Position numbers and translations under genes: made by a program
Shown here: positions 55,456-64,000 of the stretch, piece after piece
How the letters are laid out: each line of letters begins with the position of its first letter
How positions within the stretch are numbered: position 1 is the stretch's first letter
Source: an uncultured Acidimicrobiales bacterium
GTDB lineage: Bacteria; Actinomycetota; Acidimicrobiia; Acidimicrobiales; Aldehydirespiratoraceae
Reading direction: 5' to 3'
DNA: 64,000 nt
Assembly (NCBI GenBank): GCA_951812975.1
Contig: CATOTC010000003.1
Span: 248,001-312,000, forward strand
The notes under the pieces: generated by a model
Told to the model about the DNA's origin: nothing
Database searches by the model: none
The model's input: only the letters and a program-made list of their open reading frames with translations

Positions 55456-56463
55456 TCAGTTCTCGCTCAACGCACGGCCAAGACGGCGGCTCACCACCGC
55501 CACCGCGGACAGGGCCTGCTCGTAGTCCATGCGCGTCGGGCCCAACACGCCGATCATCCCCGTCGTCTCTCCCTCGACCGAATACGGCGCAACGACCAGC
55601 GAACAGTCAGCCAGGGGCTCGACGCCGGTCTCCCCGCCGATAGCGACTCGCATGCCGCGGTCGAGCACGTCGCGGATCAAGGACACGACCACAATCTGCT
55701 GCTCGAGGATGGAGAGCACGTCTCGGATCTGTTCCACCGCCTCGAACGCGGCCGCAACACGGGAGACCCCGCCGACGACGATCTCCGCGGTATGGGCCGC
55801 GGCCCGCAACGCCTCGACAGCTGCGTTCAGCAGCGGATCGTCGTCCAGCGCCTCGGGTGTTATCTCCATCAGGGACTTGCCGATGACGGTTTCGGCCAGG
55901 CGCCGGTTGGCGTCTTGAACAATCTGCGGTGTGAGTTCGGTGGCGACCTCGATGGTGCGTTTCTCGATCACTCCGTTGGACATGACCGCCACCACCATCA
56001 CCACATGCGTCGAGAGGTCGACCAACTGTGTCGAGCGCACCCGGGCGATGTCGACATTGGGCCCCACCACCACGGCCGCGCAGTCCGTGAGCGAGATGAG
56101 CAGGTCAGAGGTGCGGGCCAGAACCGATTCGAGCTCTCCGTGGGCATCGGCGAAGAACTGGCGGACCATCCCGCGGTCGGCCCCGACCAGCGCCGGTTCA
56201 CGTCTACGCAGAGTGTCGACGAAGAACCGGTAGCCCTTGTCGGTCGGTATTCGCCCCGCGCTAGTGTGCGGCTGGGTCAGATACCCCTGCTCTTCGAGCA
56301 CTGCCATGTCGTGCCGCACCGTCGCGGGCGACACGGCGACACCGGGCGCGTTCGAGATCCGCCCCGAACCCACCGGTTGTGCCGTTTCGATGTACTGCTG
56401 GACAACGGCTGAGAGGATCGCTGCCTTGCGGTTGTCGAACACCATGCGCCGATCATCGACCAT
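55456..56463 (-). CDS. hrcA: Heat-inducible transcription repressor HrcA
   Basis: A 335-residue repressor with the N-terminal winged-helix (FDNRKAAILSAVVQQYIETAQPVGSGRIS, VSPATVRHDMAVLEEQGYLTQPHTSAGR) and the HrcA core ending in GPTRMDYEQALSAVAVVSRRL. HrcA binds CIRCE operators (TTAGCACTC-N9-GAGTGCTAA) at chaperone genes. No CIRCE element was seen in front of hrcA here. A TACAAT (minus strand, 56475-56470) ends 6 bases before the ATG at 56463, suggesting a leaderless message. Alternative starts are 56490 and 56445. Confidence 0.93.
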   Translation of the reverse strand: MVDDRRMVFDNRKAAILSAVVQQYIETAQPVGSGRISNAPGVAVSPATVRHDMAVLEEQGYLTQPHTSAGRIPTDKGYRFFVDTLRRREPALVGADRGMVRQFFADAHGELESVLARTSDLLISLTDCAAVVVGPNVDIARVRSTQLVDLSTHVVMVVAVMSNGVIEKRTIEVATELTPQIVQDANRRLAETVIGKSLMEITPEALDDDPLLNAAVEALRAAAHTAEIVVGGVSRVAAAFEAVEQIRDVLSILEQQIVVVSLIRDVLDRGMRVAIGGETGVEPLADCSLVVAPYSVEGETTGMIGVLGPTRMDYEQALSAVAVVSRRLGRALSEN

Positions 56464-56495
56464 TGGAGAATTGTACCGTCGTTGCGCCACGACCC

Positions 56496-58280
56496 TTAGT
56501 CGTGAAGCTGCAGGGCCGAGATGAACGCTTCCTGAGGGATGTCGACGCGACCGATCGACTTCATCCGCTTCTTGCCGCGCTTCTGCTTGGCCAGCAGTTT
56601 GTTCTTGCGGGTGACGTCACCGCCGTAGAGCTTGGCCGTGACGTCCTTGCGAAAAGCACGCACCGTGCAGCGGGCGATGATCTTCCCCCCGATCGCCGCC
56701 TGGATCGGCACCTCGAACTGCTGGCGCGGGATCAACTCCTTGAGCTTCTCCGCCATCTTCTTGCCGTAGCTGTAGGCGTTGTCCTTGTGGACGATGGTGC
56801 TGAAGGCGTCGACAGCCTCCCCGTGCAGCAGCACGTCCACACGCACGAGGCTGTTGACCACATATCCGTCGGGTTCGTAGTCGAGGCTGGCATAACCCTG
56901 CGTCCGACTCTTGAGTTGGTCGAAGAAGTCGATGACGACCTCCCCGAGCGGCAGCCGATAGATGATCTCCACACGTTCGGGCGACAGGTACTCCATCTTC
57001 ACCATCTCGCCTCGACGACCCTGGCACAGGTCCATGACCGCGCCCGTGTAGTTCGACGGCGTCAACACGCTCACCCTCAAGTACGGCTCCGCGATGGAGC
57101 TGATCTCGCCGGCCGGCGGAAGGTCCGACGGGTTCGACACGACGACGCTGCTGTTGTCGCTGCGGGTGACGCGGTACTCCACTGACGGCGCTGTCGAGAT
57201 CAGCGACAGGCTGAACTCCCGCTCCAATCGCTCACGGACGATCTCCATGTGCAGCAGGCCCAGGAAGCCGCAGCGGAACCCGAAGCCCAGGGCGCCCGAC
57301 GTCTCAGGCTCATAGGTGAAGCTCGAATCGTTGAGGCGCAGCTTCTCGAGCGCTTCTCGAAGGTCGGTGAACTCGTCGCCCTCGATCGGATACAACCCGG
57401 AGAAGACCATCGGTTTGGGCTCCGCATAGCCGTCGAGGGGCTCGCCAGCGGGGTTCTTGTCGGTGGTCACCGTCTCGCCCGAGCGGGCCTCGCCGACGTC
57501 CTTGATGCCCGCGATCAGGTAACCGGTCTCCCCGGGACCGAGCTCGTCTACCGGTTGGTTGTCCGGAGTGCGCACACCGATCTCGTCGGGGTCGTGCGTG
57601 GTTCCCGCATGCATGAACCGCAGCCTGGACTTCGACGACATGACGCCGTTGACCACACGGACCGACGACACGACACCGCGGTACTGATCGAAGTGGGAGT
57701 CGAAGATCAGGGCCTGCAACGGCTCGGTCGCGCTGCCCTGCGGGCACGGTGTGGTCGCCACCACCGCGTCCAGAAGCTCGGCGATTCCCTCGCCGGTCTT
57801 CGCGGAGATGTGCAGGACTTCCTCTGCGGGTATGCCGAGCACCTGCTCGATCTCAGCTGCGTACTTGTCGGGCTCGGCAGCTGGGAGGTCGATCTTGTTG
57901 AGGCAGGCGACTATCTCCATCTCATTCTCCATCGCCAGATAACAGTTCGCCAGGGTCTGGGCCTCGATCCCCTGTGCTGCGTCGACCACCAGAATCACGC
58001 TCTCACACGCGGCCAGCGAACGGCTGACCTCGTAACCGAAATCGACATGTCCCGGCGTGTCGATGAGGTTGATGATGTGGTCGCCCCACTTGAGTCGGAC
58101 CGACTGGAGCTTGATGGTTATCCCCCGCTCGCGTTCCAGTTCCATGGAGTCGAGGTACTGGGCACGCATGTCTCGGATGTCGACCGCGCCGGTGAGTTCC
58201 AACAGACGGTCGGCGAGTGTCGACTTGCCATGATCAATGTGGGCGATGATCGACGTGTTGCGTATGCGCTCAAGCTCCAT
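56496..58280 (-). CDS. lepA: Elongation factor 4 (LepA)
   Basis: A 594-residue translational GTPase. G motifs read [29 protein letters not shown] and [10 protein letters not shown]; the LepA-specific C-terminal domain ends [29 protein letters not shown]. It binds stalled ribosomes and can move them back one codon. The start is 116 bp from the divergent rpsT, and the stop is 32 bp from hrcA, on the same strand. Confidence 0.96.
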   Translation of the reverse strand: MELERIRNTSIIAHIDHGKSTLADRLLELTGAVDIRDMRAQYLDSMELERERGITIKLQSVRLKWGDHIINLIDTPGHVDFGYEVSRSLAACESVILVVDAAQGIEAQTLANCYLAMENEMEIVACLNKIDLPAAEPDKYAAEIEQVLGIPAEEVLHISAKTGEGIAELLDAVVATTPCPQGSATEPLQALIFDSHFDQYRGVVSSVRVVNGVMSSKSRLRFMHAGTTHDPDEIGVRTPDNQPVDELGPGETGYLIAGIKDVGEARSGETVTTDKNPAGEPLDGYAEPKPMVFSGLYPIEGDEFTDLREALEKLRLNDSSFTYEPETSGALGFGFRCGFLGLLHMEIVRERLEREFSLSLISTAPSVEYRVTRSDNSSVVVSNPSDLPPAGEISSIAEPYLRVSVLTPSNYTGAVMDLCQGRRGEMVKMEYLSPERVEIIYRLPLGEVVIDFFDQLKSRTQGYASLDYEPDGYVVNSLVRVDVLLHGEAVDAFSTIVHKDNAYSYGKKMAEKLKELIPRQQFEVPIQAAIGGKIIARCTVRAFRKDVTAKLYGGDVTRKNKLLAKQKRGKKRMKSIGRVDIPQEAFISALQLHD

Positions 58281-58395
58281 CTGCCTCGAACGATAGCCGC
58301 CGCAGTTCCAAACAGACTCGAACAGCAGGTGGTGCGATCCGGCGAGCGGGGCCGATACGCTTGTCGGTCGTTCAACCGATCACCAGCAGGTAACC

Positions 58396-58662
58396 GTGGC
58401 CAACATCAAGTCGCAGATCAAGCGCAACCGACAGAACCTGAAACGCCATCAACGCAACCGGGGCGTGCGTTCAGAGATCAATACCCGCACCCGGACAGCG
58501 CTCGAAGCCATCGACAACGACGCCCCGGACGCTTCCGAGGCGGTGCGCCTCGCCGTCAAGCGCATCGACAAGGCCGCCCAGAAGGGCGTGCTCCACCGCA
58601 ACACCGCGGCACGCAACAAGAGCCGCCTCGTTCGCAGGCTCAACGCCGAGAACGACGGCTGA
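58396..58662 (+). CDS. rpsT: 30S ribosomal protein S20
   Basis: An 88-residue basic helical protein beginning MANIKSQIKRNRQNLKRHQR and ending KSRLVRRLNAENDG, clear S20. It binds 16S rRNA early in small-subunit assembly. The GTG at 58396 follows AGGTAA. The end overlaps the convergent holA by 23 bp. S20 next to holA and lepA is a common neighbourhood. Confidence 0.97.
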   Translation: MANIKSQIKRNRQNLKRHQRNRGVRSEINTRTRTALEAIDNDAPDASEAVRLAVKRIDKAAQKGVLHRNTAARNKSRLVRRLNAENDG

Positions 58663-59686
58663 GGTTGGTCAACCGGGCGACCAGCACCTCCATCACCAGC
58701 TCGGGAGGCCAGTCGACGGTGCCCCGAAGCTGCATGTCGGCGGTCGCCAACAAGTCGATGACACCAGCCAGTCTCTCGGTCCCGAGCCTGCGGCTCTGCT
58801 GCATCGCCTTCTTGGCGGGGAACGTCGATCCCTTCATTCCCAGCAGTTTCGCCGCCTCGGCTTCGTCGCGGACGCCCGCGCCGTCGAGGCGCAACATGTT
58901 GGAGTAGCGCTTGTGGAGCATTCCCAGCAGGCGGAACGCTGCACCGTTGCGGTCGCTCTGAGTGCCCTCATAGGGGATGAGTCTCCTCAGCAGCTTCAGC
59001 GCCGCTGAGATGTTGCCGCCGTCGATGGCATCATCGAGCGCCCACGGGACCGCTGAGCCGAGGTCGTCCCCCCCGTAGGTCGCCACATCGTCGGCGGTCA
59101 CCGATGCGCCGGTGCCCAGAGCTCCCTCCAGGGTGCGCAACAGCCCGACGACCCGGCCCCGGTCCTCGCCGATGAGCGTCTCCACCGCCCCGACCGCACC
59201 ACGGTCGAACTCGAGACCCGATTCGGCCAGGTGGTCACGCAACCAGACCGCTGCACCCTTGCCCCTCGGAACCGCGGTCTGCTGGACCGTCCCACCGGCA
59301 ACCTCCACCGCCACCTTCAGCGCCTTGGGAAGCGAGGGCATCCTGTCGACTCTGGGGTCGACGCCGCGCTCCCACACGATCACCAGATCGGTGGACTCGA
59401 ACGGTTCGCCGAGCAGGTCGGTGACCGCGCTGAGCTGTTCCCTGCCTGCCCAACGGCTGGCGTGTCGCCCCACCACGACCCGCTTGTCGGTCAACAACGG
59501 CGGGGTTCTGGCCGCGTCGATCAGGCGCGTCGGCTCAAAGGTGTTGTCCTCGCTGCGGTAGTCCGCTTCGGTGAGTGTCTCGAGCATCAGGGAACGGTCG
59601 CCGTCGCCCACCAACTCGTCGATTGCCCTGCTGACAGACTCACCCACGAGCACCGGATCATCACCGACAATGAGTCGCAGAGCCAT
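58640..59686 (-). CDS. holA: DNA polymerase III delta subunit
   Basis: A 348-residue clamp-loader subunit. It reads as the delta fold: MALRLIVGDDPVLVGESVSRA at the N-terminus, VVVGRHASRW and FESTDLVIVWERGVDP in the first AAA-like domain, and the C-terminal helical collar (SAALKLLRRLIPYEG, AFRLLGMLHKRYSNML). Delta opens the sliding clamp on DNA. It ends opposite rpsT and starts 6 bp after the folP-like gene, on the same strand. Confidence 0.9.
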   Translation of the reverse strand: MALRLIVGDDPVLVGESVSRAIDELVGDGDRSLMLETLTEADYRSEDNTFEPTRLIDAARTPPLLTDKRVVVGRHASRWAGREQLSAVTDLLGEPFESTDLVIVWERGVDPRVDRMPSLPKALKVAVEVAGGTVQQTAVPRGKGAAVWLRDHLAESGLEFDRGAVGAVETLIGEDRGRVVGLLRTLEGALGTGASVTADDVATYGGDDLGSAVPWALDDAIDGGNISAALKLLRRLIPYEGTQSDRNGAAFRLLGMLHKRYSNMLRLDGAGVRDEAEAAKLLGMKGSTFPAKKAMQQSRRLGTERLAGVIDLLATADMQLRGTVDWPPELVMEVLVARLTNLSRRSRR

Positions 59687-59691
59687 CGCGC

Positions 59692-60588
59692 CTAGCTCCC
59701 GGTCCGGTTCGTCGGGCCAGCCGGCACGGCTCGGCTGCCCGCGCCGCTCAGATCGGTTCGCCGGTTCGCCAGCAGGGCACTCACCATGTCCGCCACTCGA
59801 CGGCTGCCGGCCACATCATGGGCGCGCAGCACGCGACAACCGAGCGCGATGCCTAGGGCGTGGGCGCCCAGGGTCGCATGCGTCCGGTCGTCAACGGTCG
59901 TACCGGTCAACTCGCCGAGAAAACCCTTGTTGGACGCCGACAGGAACACCGTGAAGCCCAGTCGGACCAGATCATCGCTGTGACGCATCAACTCGGCCGA
60001 CATGGCTGGAGTCTTCCCCAAGTCCAGTCCCGCGTCGACCATGATCCGCTGGCGGTCGATACCGGCCGCGACTGCCGCCTCGGCGCGTGTTCGCAGGAAT
60101 TCGACCACCTCGGTTCGCACGTTGCGGTAGCGGGGCTGCGGGTCCGGAATCCGAGGGCCGATCCGCACATGGGTGGCCACCACCGAGGCATCGTGGCGCG
60201 CGGCGACACTAAGGTAGTCGGGATCAGCGAATCCGCTGATGTCGTTCCCGACCACCGCCCCCGCCCTGAGCGACTCCTCCAGAACCGATGCACGGAACGT
60301 GTCGACCGAGACCGGCAGGTCGAAACGCTCTCGCAGCGCCTCGACGGCCGGAACGACACGATCGATCTCCTCGGTTCGGGTCACTTCAGGCCCGGGCCCG
60401 GCCTTGACACCGCCAACGTCGAGAAAGTCCGCACCCTGGTCGACCAGCAGCTCCGCCTGGCGCAAGAAACCGTCGAAGTCCCAATACCGGCCACCGTCGA
60501 AAAAGGAGTCCGGAGTTCGATTGAGGATGCCCATCACGAGTGCCCGAGTGGTCACATCGAAACGAGTGTCGCCCAACTCAACGAACAT
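59692..60588 (-). CDS. Dihydropteroate synthase homologue, FolP2 type
   Basis: A 298-residue TIM barrel of the DHPS family: MGILNRTPDSFFDGGRYWDFD, DVGGVKAGPG, SVDTFRA, NDISGFADP and DAGLDLGKT. The KxSR-type loop of active DHPS reads SASNKGFLGELTG. GGVKAGPG and SNK are traits of the actinobacterial FolP2 paralogues, for which dihydropteroate synthesis was not confirmed (as in Mycobacterium leprae). So it may not make folate. It lies between holA and comEC. A second DHPS gene elsewhere would be expected. Confidence 0.85.
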   Translation of the reverse strand: MFVELGDTRFDVTTRALVMGILNRTPDSFFDGGRYWDFDGFLRQAELLVDQGADFLDVGGVKAGPGPEVTRTEEIDRVVPAVEALRERFDLPVSVDTFRASVLEESLRAGAVVGNDISGFADPDYLSVAARHDASVVATHVRIGPRIPDPQPRYRNVRTEVVEFLRTRAEAAVAAGIDRQRIMVDAGLDLGKTPAMSAELMRHSDDLVRLGFTVFLSASNKGFLGELTGTTVDDRTHATLGAHALGIALGCRVLRAHDVAGSRRVADMVSALLANRRTDLSGAGSRAVPAGPTNRTGS

Positions 60589-60653
60589 CGACCGGACCCT
60601 ACACGCGGACTACGACACAAGCACCGCCCCCCAATACCGCTCAGGACAGGCGC

Positions 60654-62420
60654 TCAAGGCGGGCGCTCAGGCGGTCCATGCTTCACGCTCAGTTCCAGCC
60701 GGGGCGCAACCCGCTCGAACCGCAGCAACAAGTCGTCGAACTCGACGGTCTGGCCTGCCTGCACGGTTCGTCCGCCAGGCACGCGGTGCATCGGCGGGGC
60801 CGCCACCGCGAGGGCACCGAACCGTTCGGTGAGCGCCAGCACGGCCTCCGCGTCGGAGCGGTCGCCGTCGAGGGCCACGACCAGATCAGGTCTGGTGCCG
60901 CCACTGCGCCTCAGCGACTCGATCAGTCCCCGTGTCGGCGGATTGTCGAGCACCAGCACCAGGTCACCACCCCCAGACACGAACGCCCGCGACTCTCCGA
61001 CCAAGGGGTGCTCTCCCGGTCCCAGGCTCGGGGCGGCCATCAACGCGGCAACACCGACCAGCGATGCCAGCACCCCGGCCGCGACCGCCAACGACCGGAT
61101 CCTCGACACCGCCAGCAACGCTGCGGACCCGAGCAACAGGATCGACACGATCCCAAGTGTCGCCTGAGGACCGAGCGCAGCCCGCGAGGCCACACCCCCG
61201 ATCCACCAGAGCATCACCCTGCTGGGAATATGCACAGACTCCGCTGCGACACCACCGAAGAGCCCCGCGAACATTCCACCGGTGCAGCCCCAGACCATCA
61301 CCGCTCCCGACACCGGACCCGCCAACAGATTGGCCGGAAGCGACGCCAGCGGCAGCGGCCCGAACAACCCCAGCAACACCGGCGAAACGGCCAGCTGGGC
61401 AGCCGCCGTGGTCGCCATCGGAACCCGCAGCCATGAAGGACCAACAAGCCGTTCCGCCAGCGGACCCGACCACCAGACGATGCCCGCGGTGGCGGCCACC
61501 GAGAGCTGGAACGCCACGAGACGCACCAGGAACGGATCAATCAGCAACAGTGTCGCGACCGCCCACGACAGGGCCCGTTTCCCGTCGATCGGAGTCCCCA
61601 TGACCGACGCGCCGATCCCCGTGCCGGCCATCGCGACCGCACGCATCACCGAGGGCTCGAACCTGGTGATCACCGCGAACAGCAGAAGGGTCGCGAAGAG
61701 CCACAGCGCCCGGAATGCCGGACGGAAACGCCCGGCGAACGGGGCGACCACCGCCAACACGAATGCCACGTTCTGCCCCGAGACGACCAGCAGGTGGCCC
61801 AGACCCGCGGCGCGAAAGTCGTCTGCGACCACTGCTGTCTGGCCCCGGTCATCACCGATCACCATCCCCAGAAAGACTGCCTTGTCGCCGCGACTCAACG
61901 ATTCTGCCCCGTGCACCAGGGTTCGGCGCACCGTGTTGGCGAATCTGAAGACCGGCGATCCCGGTTCGCGGCCATCGACTGAATCAACCGTGAGCCTGCC
62001 CACCACATGACGCCAAAGGTCAAAGTCGTCTTCGGCGCCCACCGGCGCGATCCGTCCGCTGAGCAACAGCCTCTCCCCCGCCAATGCGTCGTCGAAGCGC
62101 GCCGCCACCGCGCCGTGGGCCACCGCGCTGACGCGTCTGTCGTCATGGCGGACCGTGGCGATCACACCGACCGGACCCAGCGGCCGCGGGTCGTCGAGCA
62201 GGGTCACCCAACCAGAGAACGCATCGGCCTGCGGAGGATCGAGAGCGTTGAGTTCGCCCGCCCCACGGGTGCCGACGGCAACGAAGGCGACCAGCACGAT
62301 CAGCACGATGTGCCTCCGCCAACCCGCCAGCAGCACCATCCCCACCAGAACGGGGACCGAGACCGCCCACATCGACCATGCCCCCAGCGCCGCTGCCAGA
62401 GCCACAAGGTGCGCGGTCAC
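60654..62420 (-). CDS. comEC: ComEC-like DNA-transport channel protein
   Basis: A 588-residue polytopic membrane protein. After the N-terminal OB-type region it has the ComEC/Rec2 core (VVSGQNVAFVLAVVAPFAGR, WALATLLLIDPFLV-like segments, VMAMAGTGIGASVMG-type loops) that would carry single-stranded DNA in natural transformation. The usual C-terminal metallo-beta-lactamase nuclease is shortened and lacks a HxHxDH motif (LVVALDGDRSDAEAVLALTERFG stands there). Its start overlaps the comEA stop (ATGA), so the pair is coupled. Confidence 0.86.
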   Translation of the reverse strand: MTAHLVALAAALGAWSMWAVSVPVLVGMVLLAGWRRHIVLIVLVAFVAVGTRGAGELNALDPPQADAFSGWVTLLDDPRPLGPVGVIATVRHDDRRVSAVAHGAVAARFDDALAGERLLLSGRIAPVGAEDDFDLWRHVVGRLTVDSVDGREPGSPVFRFANTVRRTLVHGAESLSRGDKAVFLGMVIGDDRGQTAVVADDFRAAGLGHLLVVSGQNVAFVLAVVAPFAGRFRPAFRALWLFATLLLFAVITRFEPSVMRAVAMAGTGIGASVMGTPIDGKRALSWAVATLLLIDPFLVRLVAFQLSVAATAGIVWWSGPLAERLVGPSWLRVPMATTAAAQLAVSPVLLGLFGPLPLASLPANLLAGPVSGAVMVWGCTGGMFAGLFGGVAAESVHIPSRVMLWWIGGVASRAALGPQATLGIVSILLLGSAALLAVSRIRSLAVAAGVLASLVGVAALMAAPSLGPGEHPLVGESRAFVSGGGDLVLVLDNPPTRGLIESLRRSGGTRPDLVVALDGDRSDAEAVLALTERFGALAVAAPPMHRVPGGRTVQAGQTVEFDDLLLRFERVAPRLELSVKHGPPERPP

Positions 62421-63088
62421 AGAGACACCAACGAAGCCAACTGCTCCAGCTTGGCCGCACCGATCCCCGGGACTTCGAGCAGGGCCTCCACACGGCTGAA
62501 CGCCCCGTGCTGCTCACGGTGGCGGATGATCGCAGCAGCGATGCTGGGCCCGATCCCCGGCAGCGTCTCCAGGGCCGCGAGGTCACCGGTATTGAGGTTC
62601 ACCCGAGCACCGGAGGAACCGCCGAGGCTGCCGCCACCAGGATCGCTCGGACCGACCACCGGCGGCTCCGGCTCCCCGACCACAGGCACCCAGACCCGTT
62701 GACCGTCCGCGAGCGGCGCCGCCAGGTTGAGCCTTGAACGGTCCGCGTCGGCTGTCAACCCGTTCGCGGCGTCGATGGCATCGTGAACACGGGATCCCTC
62801 GGCGAGGTCGTGCACGCCTGGGAACACGACTGCTCCCTCGACGTGCACAACGATCCGCGCGCCCGGACCGGAAACGGACTCGACCGTCGCCGGAGCACCC
62901 TGCGCGGTCGCAACTCTGGGCAGCACCTCCTCCACCGGAGTCACCTCCGGCGACGCCAACGCCCACCAGCCGCCCACCGCGGCAGCGGCGATCGCCGCGA
63001 CACCCGCGAGGAATCCCCAGACCGTCACCCCGAGACGGTCCGCAACCGAATCGGCCCACCGCTGAATCGCCTCGGCCCTGCCCGCCAC
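62417..63088 (-). CDS. comEA: ComEA-like DNA-binding protein
   Basis: A 223-residue protein with one N-terminal helix (VWGFLAGVAAIAAAAVGGWWAL), a SLBB domain (HVEGAVVFPGVHDLAEGSRV) and a C-terminal helix-hairpin-helix pair (LETLPGIGPSIAAAIIRHR, LLEVPGIGAAKLEQLASL) for DNA. In transformable bacteria it catches incoming DNA for ComEC. The gene precedes comEC with a 4-base overlap. The order comEA-comEC-holA is standard. Confidence 0.92.
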   Translation of the reverse strand: MAGRAEAIQRWADSVADRLGVTVWGFLAGVAAIAAAAVGGWWALASPEVTPVEEVLPRVATAQGAPATVESVSGPGARIVVHVEGAVVFPGVHDLAEGSRVHDAIDAANGLTADADRSRLNLAAPLADGQRVWVPVVGEPEPPVVGPSDPGGGSLGGSSGARVNLNTGDLAALETLPGIGPSIAAAIIRHREQHGAFSRVEALLEVPGIGAAKLEQLASLVSL

Positions 63089-63266
63089 ACGCCGTCCTTT
63101 GTGAGGTCTTCTGCGGGGGAAGCGCCACGCCGAGGCGTTACCGCACCCTACCTACTCCCACGCCGACAATGACAGCGCGCAGACCGGTTCGACCGGACCC
63201 GTTTCAGCAGCGCCCATTCGCTTCCGGTCATGTAGTGTTGACCCGGGACAACCGAACAGAGGATTC

Positions 63267-64000
63267 ATGGCCACAGTCACATTCGATCAAGCCACAAGGG
63301 TGTACCGCGACGGGGACCGGCCCGCTGTCGAGCGTCTCGACCTCGAGATCGAGGACGGCGAGTTCCTCGTGCTCGTCGGCCCGTCGGGATGCGGAAAGTC
63401 GACGACGCTGCGGATGCTCGCCGGTCTCGAACCGGTCGACTACGGCGAGATCTACATCGGCGACCGGGACGTCACGAGCGTGCCGCCCAAGGACCGCGAC
63501 ATCGCCATGGTCTTTCAGAACTATGCGCTGTATCCGCACATGACCACCGCCGAGAACATCGGGTTCCACCTCAAGATCGCCAAGGTCGACCGAAACGAAC
63601 GCGCCAAACGGGTCGCCGAGGCGGCAGAGATGCTCGACCTGACCGAATACCTCGATCGCAAACCCGCGAAGCTCTCCGGCGGTCAACGTCAGCGGGTCGC
63701 CATGGGCCGAGCCATCGTGCGACAGCCCCAGGCCTTCCTGATGGACGAGCCGCTCTCCAACCTCGACGCCAAACTGCGGGTTCAGACTCGCACCCAGATC
63801 GCCGCGTTGCAGAGGCGCCTCTCGGTAACCACCGTCTACGTCACCCACGATCAGGTGGAGGCCATGACCATGGCGGACCGCGTGGCGGTGCTCAAGGACG
63901 GCATATTGATGCAGTGCGCCACGCCACGCGAGTTGTTCACGCATCCTGACAACCTGTTCGTTGCCGGTTTCATCGGCTCGCCCGCAATGAACCTGCTCGA
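63267..64000 (+). CDS. ABC sugar transporter ATP-binding protein (UgpC/MsmK type), truncated at window edge
   Basis: The first ~245 residues of a sugar-type ATPase: [14 protein letters not shown] (Walker A), [11 protein letters not shown] (Q loop), [10 protein letters not shown] (signature), [11 protein letters not shown] (Walker B) and [10 protein letters not shown] (switch). The TOBE domain starts at the edge. It differs from the ATPase at 23511, so it serves another sugar uptake system. A TAGTGT hexamer near 63232 could be its -10. The ATG at 63267 has GAGGA before it. Confidence 0.93.
   Translation, partial: MATVTFDQATRVYRDGDRPAVERLDLEIEDGEFLVLVGPSGCGKSTTLRMLAGLEPVDYGEIYIGDRDVTSVPPKDRDIAMVFQNYALYPHMTTAENIGFHLKIAKVDRNERAKRVAEAAEMLDLTEYLDRKPAKLSGGQRQRVAMGRAIVRQPQAFLMDEPLSNLDAKLRVQTRTQIAALQRRLSVTTVYVTHDQVEAMTMADRVAVLKDGILMQCATPRELFTHPDNLFVAGFIGSPAMNLL

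Noticed and set aside
57249-58907. 552-codon plus-strand frame
   Set aside because: Antisense to lepA and through rpsT; the real genes are certain.
59860-61167. 435-codon plus-strand frame
   Set aside because: Antisense to folP-like and comEC genes; composition typical of shadow frames.

Overview
The window looks like chromosomal DNA of a high-G+C actinobacterium, most likely of the Acidimicrobiia type. The signs are many GTG/TTG starts, TANNNT -10 hexamers a few bases before start codons (leaderless-style genes), a luciferase-like (LLM, flavin/F420) enzyme, a BldD-like regulator, a FolP2-type dihydropteroate synthase homologue, a HrcA-linked DnaJ, three phytanoyl-CoA-dioxygenase-like proteins and a sterol-reductase-like membrane enzyme. 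The class assignment is inference; no rRNA is present to settle it.

Layout. 1-5 kb: the start of a type I polyketide synthase (KS, then the beginning of AT; it runs off the left edge), leucyl aminopeptidase directly upstream of it, and an LLM oxidoreductase. 4.9-5.07 kb: an 86-bp tandem repeat that reaches into the end of a copper P-type ATPase gene. 7-18.4 kb: SelO, two glycosyltransferases (GT4 and GT-C), two short-chain dehydrogenases, an enoyl-CoA hydratase, two PhyH proteins, a TauE/SafE permease and a TIM-barrel isomerase. Two gene remnants here (a GH51 arabinofuranosidase and a glutathione S-transferase) keep both ends and have lost the middle. 18.4-25.9 kb: a sugar or compatible-solute module made of a divergent LacI regulator, promoter plus palindromic operator, binding protein, two permeases, ATPase and a GH63/MGH1-like glycosidase. 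One permease carries an unusual extracytoplasmic insert that reads like two SH3b domains. 26-27.7 kb: an alkyl-DHAP-synthase-like flavoenzyme.

27.7-42.6 kb is a defence island of visibly lower G+C. It holds a fic fragment, two VapBC pairs, a broken gene, an AbiEi-like/Fic fusion protein, an ASCH protein paired with a GNAT/ASCH-like protein, and, divergent from that pair, a complete class 2 DISARM set (drmMII-drmE-drmA-drmB-drmC). It ends at a tRNA-Pro(GGG) gene whose 3' end faces the island, as expected for an element inserted at a tRNA. No integrase was seen.

42.7-64 kb returns to core-like DNA: sterol-reductase homologue, TIM-barrel/Gfo-Idh-MocA pair, a third PhyH, a SpoIIE-type phosphatase, Der, a DUF512 radical-SAM protein, a pseudokinase-LysM membrane pair, then BldD-like/DnaJ/HrcA/LepA, S20, HolA, FolP2-like, ComEC/ComEA, and the start of a second sugar ABC ATPase at the right edge.
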